64,000 nt of DNA, from NCBI RefSeq assembly GCF_039649665.1, contig NZ_JBDJAW010000023.1:62001-126000 (forward strand). Direction: 5' to 3'. The position numbers and the translations under genes are program-made. Below are positions 7,741 through 16,168 of the stretch, one piece after another. The stretch's first letter is position 1, and the number at the start of each line of letters is the position of its first letter. A model generated the notes under the pieces. It did not search any database. It was given only the letters and a program-made list of their open reading frames with translations, and was not told where the DNA came from. The stretch comes from Microbispora sp. ZYX-F-249 (GTDB taxonomy: Bacteria > Actinomycetota > Actinomycetes > Streptosporangiales > Streptosporangiaceae).

Positions 7741-8580
7741 ATGCATGGTGAGCTGGGACGGTTTCTGCGCTCCCGCCGGGCCCGGATCCGGCCCGAGGAC
7801 GCCGGCCTCCCGGCACACGGGCGCCGGCGTGTCAGCGGGCTGCGGCGCGAGGAGGTCGCACTGCTCGCGGGCATGAGCGTGGAGTACTACATCCGCCTGG
7901 AGCAGGAGCGCGTCCGCAACGTCTCCGACGAGGTGCTCGACGCGGTCGCCCGGGTGCTGCGCCTGGACGGCACCGAGCGGGCGCACCTGCGCCGCCTCCT
8001 CCGGCCGCCGGACGACCGGCGGGCTCCCCTCGCCCATGTCCGGCCCGGGGTGCGGATGCTCCTGGACGCGGCCGACTCCGTGCCGGCGTTCGTCCTCGGG
8101 CCCCGGATGGACGTGCTCGCCTGGAACGCCCTCGCCGACGCGGTCACCGGTTTTTCGGACATGCCCGCAGGCGAGCGCAACATGGCCCGCCAGACGTTCC
8201 TTACGCCGCGGGCGCGCTCGCTCTACCGCGACTGGGCGGCCGTGGCCGCCGAGATCATCTCCTATCTGCGCCTGTACGCCGGGAGGCACCCGGACGACCC
8301 GTTGCTGGGCCCGCTCGTCGCCGACCTGTCCGCCGATCCCGATTTCGCCCGGCTGTGGGAGGAGCACCCGGTGGCCGAGAAGACCTTCGGCGTCAAGCTG
8401 CTGCGCCACCCGGAGCTCGGTGATCTGGACTTCGCGTACGAGACGCTGGCCCTGCCCGGGGACCCCGACCTGCTGGTCGTCATGTACACCGCCGATCCGG
8501 TCTCCCCGACCGGCCGTGTTCTGAACCGGCTCCGCGAGGCCCGCGAACCGGGCGTACGGGAGGCGGCGGCCGCGGGCTGA
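7741..8580 (+). CDS. XRE-family regulator with MmyB-like ligand-binding domain
   Basis: 279 aa from ATG 7741. The N-terminal helix-turn-helix (about 5-80) carries the actinobacterial signature RRVSGLRREEVALLAGMSVEYYIRLEQ, with ERAHLRRLLRP following. The C-terminal half (about 100-265) is the MmyB-type ligand domain, seen in VLGPRMDVLAWNALADAV, the HPDDPLLGPLVADLSADPDFARLWEEHPV block and GVKLLRHPELGDLDFAYE. These regulators typically sit divergent to a single SDR gene, as here, and are thought to repress it until a small hydrophobic ligand binds. The target is probably the SDR plus itself. Confidence 0.88.
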   Translation: MHGELGRFLRSRRARIRPEDAGLPAHGRRRVSGLRREEVALLAGMSVEYYIRLEQERVRNVSDEVLDAVARVLRLDGTERAHLRRLLRPPDDRRAPLAHVRPGVRMLLDAADSVPAFVLGPRMDVLAWNALADAVTGFSDMPAGERNMARQTFLTPRARSLYRDWAAVAAEIISYLRLYAGRHPDDPLLGPLVADLSADPDFARLWEEHPVAEKTFGVKLLRHPELGDLDFAYETLALPGDPDLLVVMYTADPVSPTGRVLNRLREAREPGVREAAAAG

Positions 8581-8651
8581 TCCGCCCGAGCAGGACGCGG
8601 AGTGGGCATTCGGGCACGATCTGCCCCAGTGATCTGGTGGAATGCTGTGTT

Positions 8652-11600
8652 GTGAGTGGTCAGAACTACCGTCTGGTACGGCGTGGCGGGGTGGGGCGGC
8701 GTTCGGCTCCCGTGCTGGACGAACATCAGCGGGCCGTCGTCGGGCACGAGAGCGGGCCCCTGCTCGTGCTCGCCGGGCCGGGAACCGGCAAGACCACCAC
8801 GATCGTGGAGACCGTCGTCGACCGGGTCGAGCGCCGGGGCGTGGACCCCGAGCGCGTGCTCGTCCTCACGTTCAGCCGCAAGGCGGCCGGCGAGCTGCGG
8901 GAGCGGATCACCGCCCGGATGCGCAGGACCACCAGGACCCCGCTGGCCCTCACGTTCCACAGCTACGCGTACGCGCTGCTGCGCCGGGAGGCGGTGCTGG
9001 CCAATGAGCCGCCGCCGCGCCTGCTCACCGGTCCCGAGCAGCTGCTGGAGATCCGGCGGCTGCTGCACGGCGAGCTGGAGGACGGCGCACGGCACTGGCC
9101 GCCGGACATGCGGGAGCTGCTCAAGACCCGCGGGTTCGCCGAGGAGCTGCGCGACTTCCTGTCGCGGGCGGCCGAGCGCGGTCTGTACGGCGACGCGCTG
9201 GTGCGGCTGGGCCGCGAGCACGGCAGGCCCGACTGGGAGGCCGCGGGGCTGTTCTCCTTCCGCTACCAGGACCGGTTCGACCTCGATCCGGTGCCCGCTC
9301 TGGACTACTCGGAGCTGATCCGCGAAGCGGCCGGCCTGCTGACCGACGGCGAGGTGCGGCGGCGCGAGCGGGACGCCTACGACCTGGTGCTGGTCGACGA
9401 ATACCAGGACACCGACCCGGCGCAGGAGTTCCTGCTCGGGCAGCTCGCGGGGGACGGCCGCGACCTGATCGCCGTGGGCGACCCCGACCAGTCCATCTAC
9501 GGATTCCGCGGCGCCGACGTGCAGGGCATCCTGCGGTTCCCCGACCGGTTCAGGACGCCGCACGGCGATCCGGCCCCGGTGGTCGCGCTGCGCGTGTGCC
9601 GCCGCAGCGGCCCGGCCCTGCTGGAGGCCTCCCGCCGCGTCGCCCAGCGCCTCCCGGCCGTACCGGGCCACGAGAACAGGGCCGGCGGCCACCGCGACCT
9701 GATTCCGGTCGAGGACGCGGATCCGGGCGAGGTGAAGGTCCTGCTGGCCGACAGCGCCACCCAGGAGGCCGCGGTGGTGGCCGACACGCTGCGCCGGGCG
9801 CACCTGCTCGACGGGGTGCCGTGGTCGCGGATGGCGGTGCTGGTGCGCAGCGCGGTCCGGCAGGTGCCACTGCTGCGGCGGGCGCTGGTCTCCGCCGGGG
9901 TGCCCGTGGTGGTCGCGGGCGACGAGCTCCCGCTGGTGCAGGAGCCCGGCGTCCGTCCACTGATCACGCTGCTGCGGGTGGCCGCGTCGCTCGAGGCCCG
10001 CGACACCACGCCCGCCGCGCCCGCCGCGCCGGCCGCGCTCGACGTCGCGACCGCCGAGGAACTGCTGACCGGCCCTCTCGGCGGGACCGACATGATCGGC
10101 GTACGCCGGCTGCGCCGCGCCCTGCGGATCGCCGAGCACGAGGCGGTCGCCGCGGAGGCCGCGAGTCAGGAGGAGGGCCGGCCGGCGCTGCCGTTCACCC
10201 CGCGCTCGTCGGACGAGCTGCTGGTCGCGGCGCTGTGCGACGCCCGGGAGCTGAACGGCGTCGAGCCGCACGTGGCGGCGCCGGCCGAACGCCTCGCGCG
10301 GCTCGTCGCCACCGCCCGCGGAGCCGTACGGCACGGCCGGGGCGCCGAGGAGACGCTGTGGGAGATCTGGCAGGCCAGCGGGCTCGCGGAGCGCTGGACG
10401 GAGGCCAGCCTCGCGGGCGGGGCGCGAGGAGCGCAGGCCGACCGCGACCTCGACGCCGTCGTCGCGCTGTTCGACCACGTGGCCCGCTTCGCCGACCGGC
10501 TGCCCAAGGCCGGGGTCGAGGTGTTCCTCGACGACCTGACCTCCCAGGAGATCGCCGGTGACACGCTGGCCGAGTCGGCCCCCGAGGGCGACGCCGTACG
10601 GATCCTGACCGCGCACCGGTCCAAGGGCCTGGAGTGGGACGTGGTGGTGGTCGCGGGCGTGCAGGAGGGCCTGTGGCCCGACCTGCGCCTGCGCGGCTCG
10701 CTCCTCGGCACCGAGGCGCTGGTGGAGTTCGCGGGCGGCTCGGCGCTGGACACCACCCAGGCCGCGACGGCCGCGCTCGCGTCGAAGCTGCTCGCCGAGG
10801 AGCGGCGGCTGTTCTACGTCGCGGCCACCCGCGCCCGCAGCAGGCTCGTCGTCACCGCCGTCGGCGGTGAGGACACCGACGAACGGCCCTCCCGGTTCCT
10901 CACCGAGCTGCTGCCCGGCGGCGTGGAGGCGGCGACCGTGGACGACCGGGCCCGGTGGCTCAGCATGTCCGCGCTGGTCGCGGACCTGCGCGCGGCCGTG
11001 TGCGACACGAGCAGGCCCGAGGCGCTGCGCCGCGAGGCCGCCGCGCACCTCGCCAGGCTCGCCCGGGCCGGGGTGCCGGGCGCCAACCCCGGCGAGTGGT
11101 ACGCGCTGACCCCGATCTCCGACGACCGGCCGCTCGGCTGGCCCGACGACGTCGTCCAGATCTCGCCGTCGTCGGTGGAGAGCTTCACCAAGTGCGGGCT
11201 GCGCTGGATGCTGGAGACAGCGGTCGGGGCCGGGTCCTCGAACGTCACCCAGAGCCTCGGCACGGTCGTCCACGCGATCGCCGCGATGGCCACCGAGGAC
11301 GGCACCGACTACGTCAAGCGGCTCGACGACATCTGGGACCAGTTCGACTTCGGCGGGCTGTGGTTCAACCGCAAGCAGCGCCGCGTGGCCGAGCAGATGG
11401 TCGACAGGTTCGTCCGCTGGCAGAAGGACAAACCCCGCGACCTGGTCGCCGTGGAGGAGGCGTTCACCGTACGGGTGCCGGGCCACGACATCCAGATCAC
11501 CGGCCGGGTGGACCGGGTCGAACGGGACGAGGCCGGCCGGGCCGTGATCATCGACATCAAGACCGGCAGCGGCAGGCCCAAGGACACCGAGATCGACCGG

Positions 11601-11909
11601 CATCCGCAGCTCGGGGTCTACCAGCTCGCGACGACGCTCGGCGCGTTCGAGCGGCACGGCCTCGTCCAGCCGGGCGGGGCGTCCCTGCTGCACCTGGGCA
11701 AGGCCGCGGGCCAGGGGGCCGACGCCAGGGAACAGGCGCAGCGGGCGCTCGCCGACGACCCCGAGCCCGACTGGGCGGAGGACCTGGTCAAGACGGTGGC
11801 GACCGGCATGTCCGCCAACGTTTTCGTCGCCACGGTCAACGACGGCTGCCGCACCTGTGCCGCTAAAATCGCCTGCCCTGTGAACGACAACGGAGGACAG
11901 GTGTGCTGA
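8652..11909 (+). CDS. adnA: AdnA-type helicase-nuclease subunit (UvrD/RecB family)
   Basis: 1085 aa from GTG 8652, with GGTGGA upstream; GTG 8637 is an in-frame alternative. The N-terminal SF1A motor has Walker A GPGTGKTT (about 42-50), FSRKAAGEL, Walker B VDEYQDTD (about 247-254), GDPDQSIYGFRGA and the late motifs LTAHRSKGLEWD and YVAATRA. The C-terminal RecB-like nuclease has VIIDIKTG (about 965-971). Four cysteines frame it (Cys848 in FTKCGLR; Cys1066, Cys1069 and Cys1075 in CRTCAAKIAC), the spacing of the Fe-S staple of AddB-type nucleases. With AdnB it forms the mycobacterial-type heterodimer that unwinds and resects double-strand breaks. The genes overlap (GTGCTGA at 11903-11909), ensuring equal subunit synthesis. 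Confidence 0.92.
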   Translation: MSGQNYRLVRRGGVGRRSAPVLDEHQRAVVGHESGPLLVLAGPGTGKTTTIVETVVDRVERRGVDPERVLVLTFSRKAAGELRERITARMRRTTRTPLALTFHSYAYALLRREAVLANEPPPRLLTGPEQLLEIRRLLHGELEDGARHWPPDMRELLKTRGFAEELRDFLSRAAERGLYGDALVRLGREHGRPDWEAAGLFSFRYQDRFDLDPVPALDYSELIREAAGLLTDGEVRRRERDAYDLVLVDEYQDTDPAQEFLLGQLAGDGRDLIAVGDPDQSIYGFRGADVQGILRFPDRFRTPHGDPAPVVALRVCRRSGPALLEASRRVAQRLPAVPGHENRAGGHRDLIPVEDADPGEVKVLLADSATQEAAVVADTLRRAHLLDGVPWSRMAVLVRSAVRQVPLLRRALVSAGVPVVVAGDELPLVQEPGVRPLITLLRVAASLEARDTTPAAPAAPAALDVATAEELLTGPLGGTDMIGVRRLRRALRIAEHEAVAAEAASQEEGRPALPFTPRSSDELLVAALCDARELNGVEPHVAAPAERLARLVATARGAVRHGRGAEETLWEIWQASGLAERWTEASLAGGARGAQADRDLDAVVALFDHVARFADRLPKAGVEVFLDDLTSQEIAGDTLAESAPEGDAVRILTAHRSKGLEWDVVVVAGVQEGLWPDLRLRGSLLGTEALVEFAGGSALDTTQAATAALASKLLAEERRLFYVAATRARSRLVVTAVGGEDTDERPSRFLTELLPGGVEAATVDDRARWLSMSALVADLRAAVCDTSRPEALRREAAAHLARLARAGVPGANPGEWYALTPISDDRPLGWPDDVVQISPSSVESFTKCGLRWMLETAVGAGSSNVTQSLGTVVHAIAAMATEDGTDYVKRLDDIWDQFDFGGLWFNRKQRRVAEQMVDRFVRWQKDKPRDLVAVEEAFTVRVPGHDIQITGRVDRVERDEAGRAVIIDIKTGSGRPKDTEIDRHPQLGVYQLATTLGAFERHGLVQPGGASLLHLGKAAGQGADAREQAQRALADDPEPDWAEDLVKTVATGMSANVFVATVNDGCRTCAAKIACPVNDNGGQVC

Positions 11910-14900
11910 CGCCGGGTGAGCTGGCCGGCCGGCTCGGGATCCTCCCGCCGACCCCCGAGCAGGCGGCCGTCATCGAGGCGCCGCTGGAGCCGATGGTGGT
12001 CGTGGCGGGGGCGGGGTCCGGCAAGAGCGAGACCATGGCCGGGCGGGTGGTCTGGCTGGTCGCCAACGGCCTGGCCAGGCCCGAGCAGATCCTGGGCCTC
12101 ACCTTCACCCGCAAGGCCGCCGCCGAGCTGGCCGAGCGGGTGCGCAAGCGGCTGGACGGGCTCGCGGCGGCCGGCTTGGTCGAGCCCGAGCTGCTCGACT
12201 CCGAGCCGACGGTCTCCACCTACCACGCGTACGCCGCCCGGCTGGTGACCGACCACGCGCTGCGGGAGGGGCTCGAGCCCACGATGCGGCTGGTCAGCCC
12301 CGCCGTCGCCTGGCAGATGGCGGCCCGGGTGGTCGGCCAGTACGACGGGCCGATGGACCGCGTGGACCTGTCCCCGCCCAGCGTCACCGCCGCCGTGCTG
12401 GACCTGGCCGGGGAGCTGGCCGAGCACCTGCGCGACCCGGCGGACGTACGCGAGATCGGCGACTGGCTGCGTGAGCGCCTGGCCTCCCTCACCGGACGGA
12501 TCGTGAAGGACCAGCGCAAGCCGGTGGAGACCCAGGCCATTCGCGAGCAGCTGCTGCCGATGGTCGAGGCGTACGAACGGCTCAAGCGCGGCCGGGAGGT
12601 CATCGACTACGGCGACCAGATGGCGCTGGCCGCGCGGATCGCCTCCCGGCATCCGGAGGTCGGCGCGTCCGAGCGGTCCCGGTTCTCGGTCGTGCTGCTG
12701 GACGAGTATCAGGACACCAGCCACGCCCAGCTCGTGCTGCTGCGTTCGCTGTACGGCGGCGGCCACCCGGTCACGGCGGTCGGCGACCCCTGCCAGTCGA
12801 TCTACGGCTGGCGCGGCGCGAGTGCGGGCAACCTGTCCCGGTTCCCCGGGGACTTCCCGGCGGCGTCCGGAGACCCGGCGCAGGTGCGGCGGCTGTCGGT
12901 CAGCTTCCGCAACGGCGAGCACGTGCTCGGCGTCGCCGCCCGCATCCAGGCGCCCCTGTGGCATGAGGCCCGCGAGGTGCCGGTGCTGGTGCCGGGGGGC
13001 AACCGGGTGGGCCGGGGGCGGGTGCTGTGCGCCTTCCACGAGACGGCCGAGGACGAGGCCGAGTGGATCGCCGAGGGGCTGGCGGGCATGCTCCACGGCG
13101 AGGGCGCCCCGGACGGCCTGCCCTGGGGTGAGGGCGAGCGCACCAAGCGCGGCCCCGCCCTGCAGCCGCAGGACGTCGCGATCCTCGCCCGCAAGCGGTC
13201 GCAGTTCCCGGCGCTGCGGCGTGCGCTGGAGGCCCGGGGTGTCCCGGTGGAGGTCGTGGGGCTCGGCGGGCTGCTCACCGTGCCCGAGGTGGCCGACATC
13301 GTGGCGACTCTGCGCGCGTTGTACGACCCGACCGCCGGGGACGCGCTGGTCCGGCTGCTCGCCGGGCCACGCTGGCGGATCGGCCCGGCCGACCTCAAGG
13401 TGCTCGGCGACCTGGCCCGTGAGCTCAACAAGGAGATCAGGGCGGCCAGGGGCGGGCCGCGCCCGGAGGACCCGCTCGACCAGGTGGTCACCGACCTCGC
13501 AGAGGAGCGCGGCAGCCTGATCGACGCGCTCGACGAGCTGCCCGACCGTCCCGACTGGCTGGAGCGGTTCTCTCCGCTCGCGCGGATGCGGCTGCCCGCC
13601 GTCGCCCGGGAGCTGCGCCAGATGCGCGCGCACGCGGGGCAGCCGCTGCCGGATCTGATCAGCGAGATCGAACGCCGGCTCGGCCTCGACGTGGAGGTCG
13701 CCGCCAGGGGAGGCAGCCCGCTGGCCGCCCGGGCCGACCTCGACGCCTTCCTCGACGCCGCATCCCGGTTCGCCGGCGACTCGGAGGATCCGACGCTCGG
13801 CGCGTTCCTGGCGTACCTCAAGGCGGCCGAGAGCGAGGAGTTCGGGCTGGAGGCCGGGCGGGTCGGCGACAGCAACACCGTGAAGCTGATGACCGTGCAT
13901 GCCTCCAAGGGGCTGGAGTGGCCGGTCGTGGTGGTCCCGGGCCTGTCGCAGCTCACCTCGCAGAAGGGCGGGCTGATCAAGGGCAGCATGTTCCCCGCGA
14001 CCCCCGTCACCAACTCCCGGTGGACGGAGAACCCGCGCAAGCTCCCGTACCCGCTGCGGGGGGACAGCGCGGACCTGCCCGAGCTGGCCGGGCTGGACCG
14101 GGAGGCGCTGGGCGCGTTCGAGGAGCGCTGCCGCGACCGCGACCTGATGGAGGAGCGGCGGCTGGCGTACGTCGCGGTCACGCGGGCGCACTACCTGCTG
14201 ATCGCCTCCGGATACCGCTGGGGCACCTCGTCCCGCCCGCTGGAGCCGTCGGACTTCCTCCGGGAGATCCGCGAGGCGGGCGCCCGTGTCGTCCGCTGGG
14301 CCGAGGACGCGGAGAGCCCGGACAACCCGCTGCTCGCCGAGCCGCCCGTGGCCGAGTGGCCGTCGGTCACCGTACGCGACGCGATCCTGGACGGCGCCCG
14401 CCTCGTGGAGGAGGCGATGATGAGCGACGCCCCGCCCCCTGCGGCCGACGACCACGCGCTTGTCCGGGACTGGGAGCGGGAGCGGATGCGGGCCTGGGCG
14501 CGCGACACCGACCTGCTGCTGCGCGAGCGGGAGACGAACCGCCGGCGGGCCGGGGCGGTCGTGGAGCTGCCGTCCCGGCTGTCGGTGTCGTCGCTGGTCA
14601 CGCTGGCGCAGGACCCGGCGGCGTTCGCGCGGCAGGTGCGGCGGCCGGTGCCGCGCAAGCCCGCGCCGCTGGCCCGCAGGGGCACCACCTTCCACCGCTG
14701 GCTGGAGTCGCGCTGGGGCCAGCAGCGCCTGATCGACGACCTGGAGCTGCCCGGCGCCGCCGACGAACTGTCGGAGACCGAGGTCCAGCTCGCCGAGCTG
14801 CAGGAGCGGTTCGAGGGGAGCGAGTGGGCCGCGCGTGAGCCGGTCGACCTGGAGATCCCGTTCGAGACCATGATCGGTGACCGCCTGGTGCGCGGCCGGA

Positions 14901-15160
14901 TGGACGCGGTCTTCCGCGAGGGCGACGGCTACGTGGTGATCGACTGGAAGACCGGGGAACGGCCGCAGGGCAGGGCCGCCGAGACCGCGTCGGTGCAGCT
15001 CGCGGCCTACCGGGTGGCCTGGGCCTCACTGGCCGGGGTGCCGCTGGAGAAGGTCGGGGCGGCCTTCCACTACGTCCGCTCGAACGAGACCGTCCGCCCC
15101 GTGGACCTCCTCGACGCGGACGGCCTCACCACGCTCATCCAGCGGGTTCCCGAGGATTGA
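11903..15160 (+). CDS. adnB: AdnB-type helicase-nuclease subunit (UvrD/RecB family)
   Basis: 1085 aa from GTG 11903, with GGAGG at 11892-11896 and a 7-nt overlap with adnA. The motor domain has Walker A GAGSGKSE (about 38-45), LTFTRKAAAELAERV, Walker B LLDEYQDTS (about 265-273), GDPCQSIYGWRGA, TVHASKGLEWPVVVVPG and YVAVTRAHYLL. The C-terminal nuclease has the RecB core VVIDWKTG (about 1010-1018) and the QLAAYR segment. Unlike AdnA, no CxxC...C cluster is present, so the Fe-S site is restricted to AdnA. It pairs with AdnA to process DNA ends for recombination. Confidence 0.92.
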   Translation: MLTPGELAGRLGILPPTPEQAAVIEAPLEPMVVVAGAGSGKSETMAGRVVWLVANGLARPEQILGLTFTRKAAAELAERVRKRLDGLAAAGLVEPELLDSEPTVSTYHAYAARLVTDHALREGLEPTMRLVSPAVAWQMAARVVGQYDGPMDRVDLSPPSVTAAVLDLAGELAEHLRDPADVREIGDWLRERLASLTGRIVKDQRKPVETQAIREQLLPMVEAYERLKRGREVIDYGDQMALAARIASRHPEVGASERSRFSVVLLDEYQDTSHAQLVLLRSLYGGGHPVTAVGDPCQSIYGWRGASAGNLSRFPGDFPAASGDPAQVRRLSVSFRNGEHVLGVAARIQAPLWHEAREVPVLVPGGNRVGRGRVLCAFHETAEDEAEWIAEGLAGMLHGEGAPDGLPWGEGERTKRGPALQPQDVAILARKRSQFPALRRALEARGVPVEVVGLGGLLTVPEVADIVATLRALYDPTAGDALVRLLAGPRWRIGPADLKVLGDLARELNKEIRAARGGPRPEDPLDQVVTDLAEERGSLIDALDELPDRPDWLERFSPLARMRLPAVARELRQMRAHAGQPLPDLISEIERRLGLDVEVAARGGSPLAARADLDAFLDAASRFAGDSEDPTLGAFLAYLKAAESEEFGLEAGRVGDSNTVKLMTVHASKGLEWPVVVVPGLSQLTSQKGGLIKGSMFPATPVTNSRWTENPRKLPYPLRGDSADLPELAGLDREALGAFEERCRDRDLMEERRLAYVAVTRAHYLLIASGYRWGTSSRPLEPSDFLREIREAGARVVRWAEDAESPDNPLLAEPPVAEWPSVTVRDAILDGARLVEEAMMSDAPPPAADDHALVRDWERERMRAWARDTDLLLRERETNRRRAGAVVELPSRLSVSSLVTLAQDPAAFARQVRRPVPRKPAPLARRGTTFHRWLESRWGQQRLIDDLELPGAADELSETEVQLAELQERFEGSEWAAREPVDLEIPFETMIGDRLVRGRMDAVFREGDGYVVIDWKTGERPQGRAAETASVQLAAYRVAWASLAGVPLEKVGAAFHYVRSNETVRPVDLLDADGLTTLIQRVPED

Positions 15161-16168
15161 CGTGCTCCTCGGCATGAAGCAGGCTTCCCTCGTCCCGTGT
15201 GACAATCGAGGTTCTGTTCCTGTCGGTCGCGGCTGGCAGCATGACGACATGATCATGCAGATGGACCGGCATGCCGGCGGGCAGGCCGTCGGCGGTGGAG
15301 GCGGGACGCTGAAGGAGCCGGAAAGCGAGGAGCCGGAGCGTGCTCCGGCCCATCGCCTCTTTCACCCACAAGACCACTGAGCGCTTGAGGACATCACGCT
15401 CGTATTCCGGCTCGGGGCGGTCCTTCTCCCACGCGGCCTTTGGCGTCTCATGAGTCGTGAAAAGTGCCGGTGTGTGTCACGCCGTGCGTCCCGTCGCCGG
15501 CGATGGAGTAATCGGTGGACCCTGGCCGTTGGGCCACGTGACGCGGCTTGTTCGTTGCGTCCGCCGTCGGCCGTTTGCATTTGTTCGTCAGCCGCCTGAG
15601 GGGCGCGAATCCCGCTCTGTCAGTTCGACCTGATCTTGGTGCTGAACCAACCCGATTCACGGATCCCGCCGCGCCATGTTGAGGCGTTCGTAACCGTGTT
15701 GCGCGTGATCGCCAGTTCACTGTGAGTTAACTGCGCCGAGCCGCGCGTGAAACATCATCACGCTCGTATTCCGGCTCGGGGCGGTCCTTCTCCCACGCGG
15801 CCTTCGGCGTCTCATGAGTCGTGAAGGGTGCCGGTGTGTGTCACGCCGTGCGTCCCGTCGCCGGCGATGGAGTAATCGGTGGACCCTGGCCGTTGGGCCA
15901 CGTGACGCGGCTTGTCTCGGGGTCGTTTCGTCCGCCGTCGGCCGTTTGTATTTGTCCATCAGCCGCCTGAGGGGCGCAAATCCCGCTCTGTCAGTTCGAT
16001 TTGATTTCGCTACTGAACCAACCCGATTCACGGATCCCGCCGCGCCACGTTGAGGCGTTCGTAACCGTGTTGCGCGTGAGCGCCGGTTCACTGCGAGTTA
16101 ACTGCGCCTAGCCGCGCGTGAAACATCCGGCTGGCGTCATCGATCTCACCCCACCTCAGGAGGAGTGC
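15161..16168 (+). other. Gene-free ~1-kb region between adnB and the copper module
   Basis: No convincing gene on either strand. Short open frames here (for example 15162-15380 on the plus strand and two repeat-encoded minus-strand frames) lack ribosome sites and family similarity. Most of the interval is the two-copy ~365-bp repeat at 15392-16126. The bases after it lead directly into the AGGAGGAG ribosome site (16158-16165) of the next gene, so the promoter of the copper module probably lies in the second repeat copy. The DNA is visibly less GC-rich than the flanking genes. Confidence 0.6.
15392..16126 (+). repeat. Tandem direct repeat, two imperfect ~365-bp copies
   Basis: Copy 1 is 15392-15755 (364 bp) and copy 2 is 15756-16126 (371 bp). 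Both begin CATCACGCTCGTATTCCGG and end GAGCCGCGCGTGAAACAT or TAGCCGCGCGTGAAACAT. They differ by scattered substitutions and one small indel (about 15548 against 15917). Shared internal landmarks are ATGAGTCGTGAA, GGGCCACGTGACGCGG, CCGCCTGAGGGGCGC, AACCAACCCGATTCACGGAT and GAGTTAACTGCGCC. No transposase, inverted termini or coding potential is evident, so it looks like a duplicated regulatory or non-coding segment. Confidence 0.85.

Noticed and set aside
8262-11693. 1143-codon minus-strand frame over adnA
   Set aside because: Antisense to a gene with full helicase and nuclease motifs; composition is low-complexity and no family is seen.
11618-14695. 1025-codon minus-strand frame over adnB
   Set aside because: Same reason: antisense shadow of a well-supported helicase-nuclease gene.
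15162-15380. Short plus-strand frame after adnB (72 codons) and the overlapping minus-strand frame
   Set aside because: No ribosome site, domain or conserved look; judged non-coding.
15448-16091. Two similar minus-strand frames starting MNWRSRATRLRTPQ and MNRRSRATRLRTPQ
   Set aside because: They are similar only because the DNA is a tandem repeat; frames diverge through indels, arguing against selection as protein.
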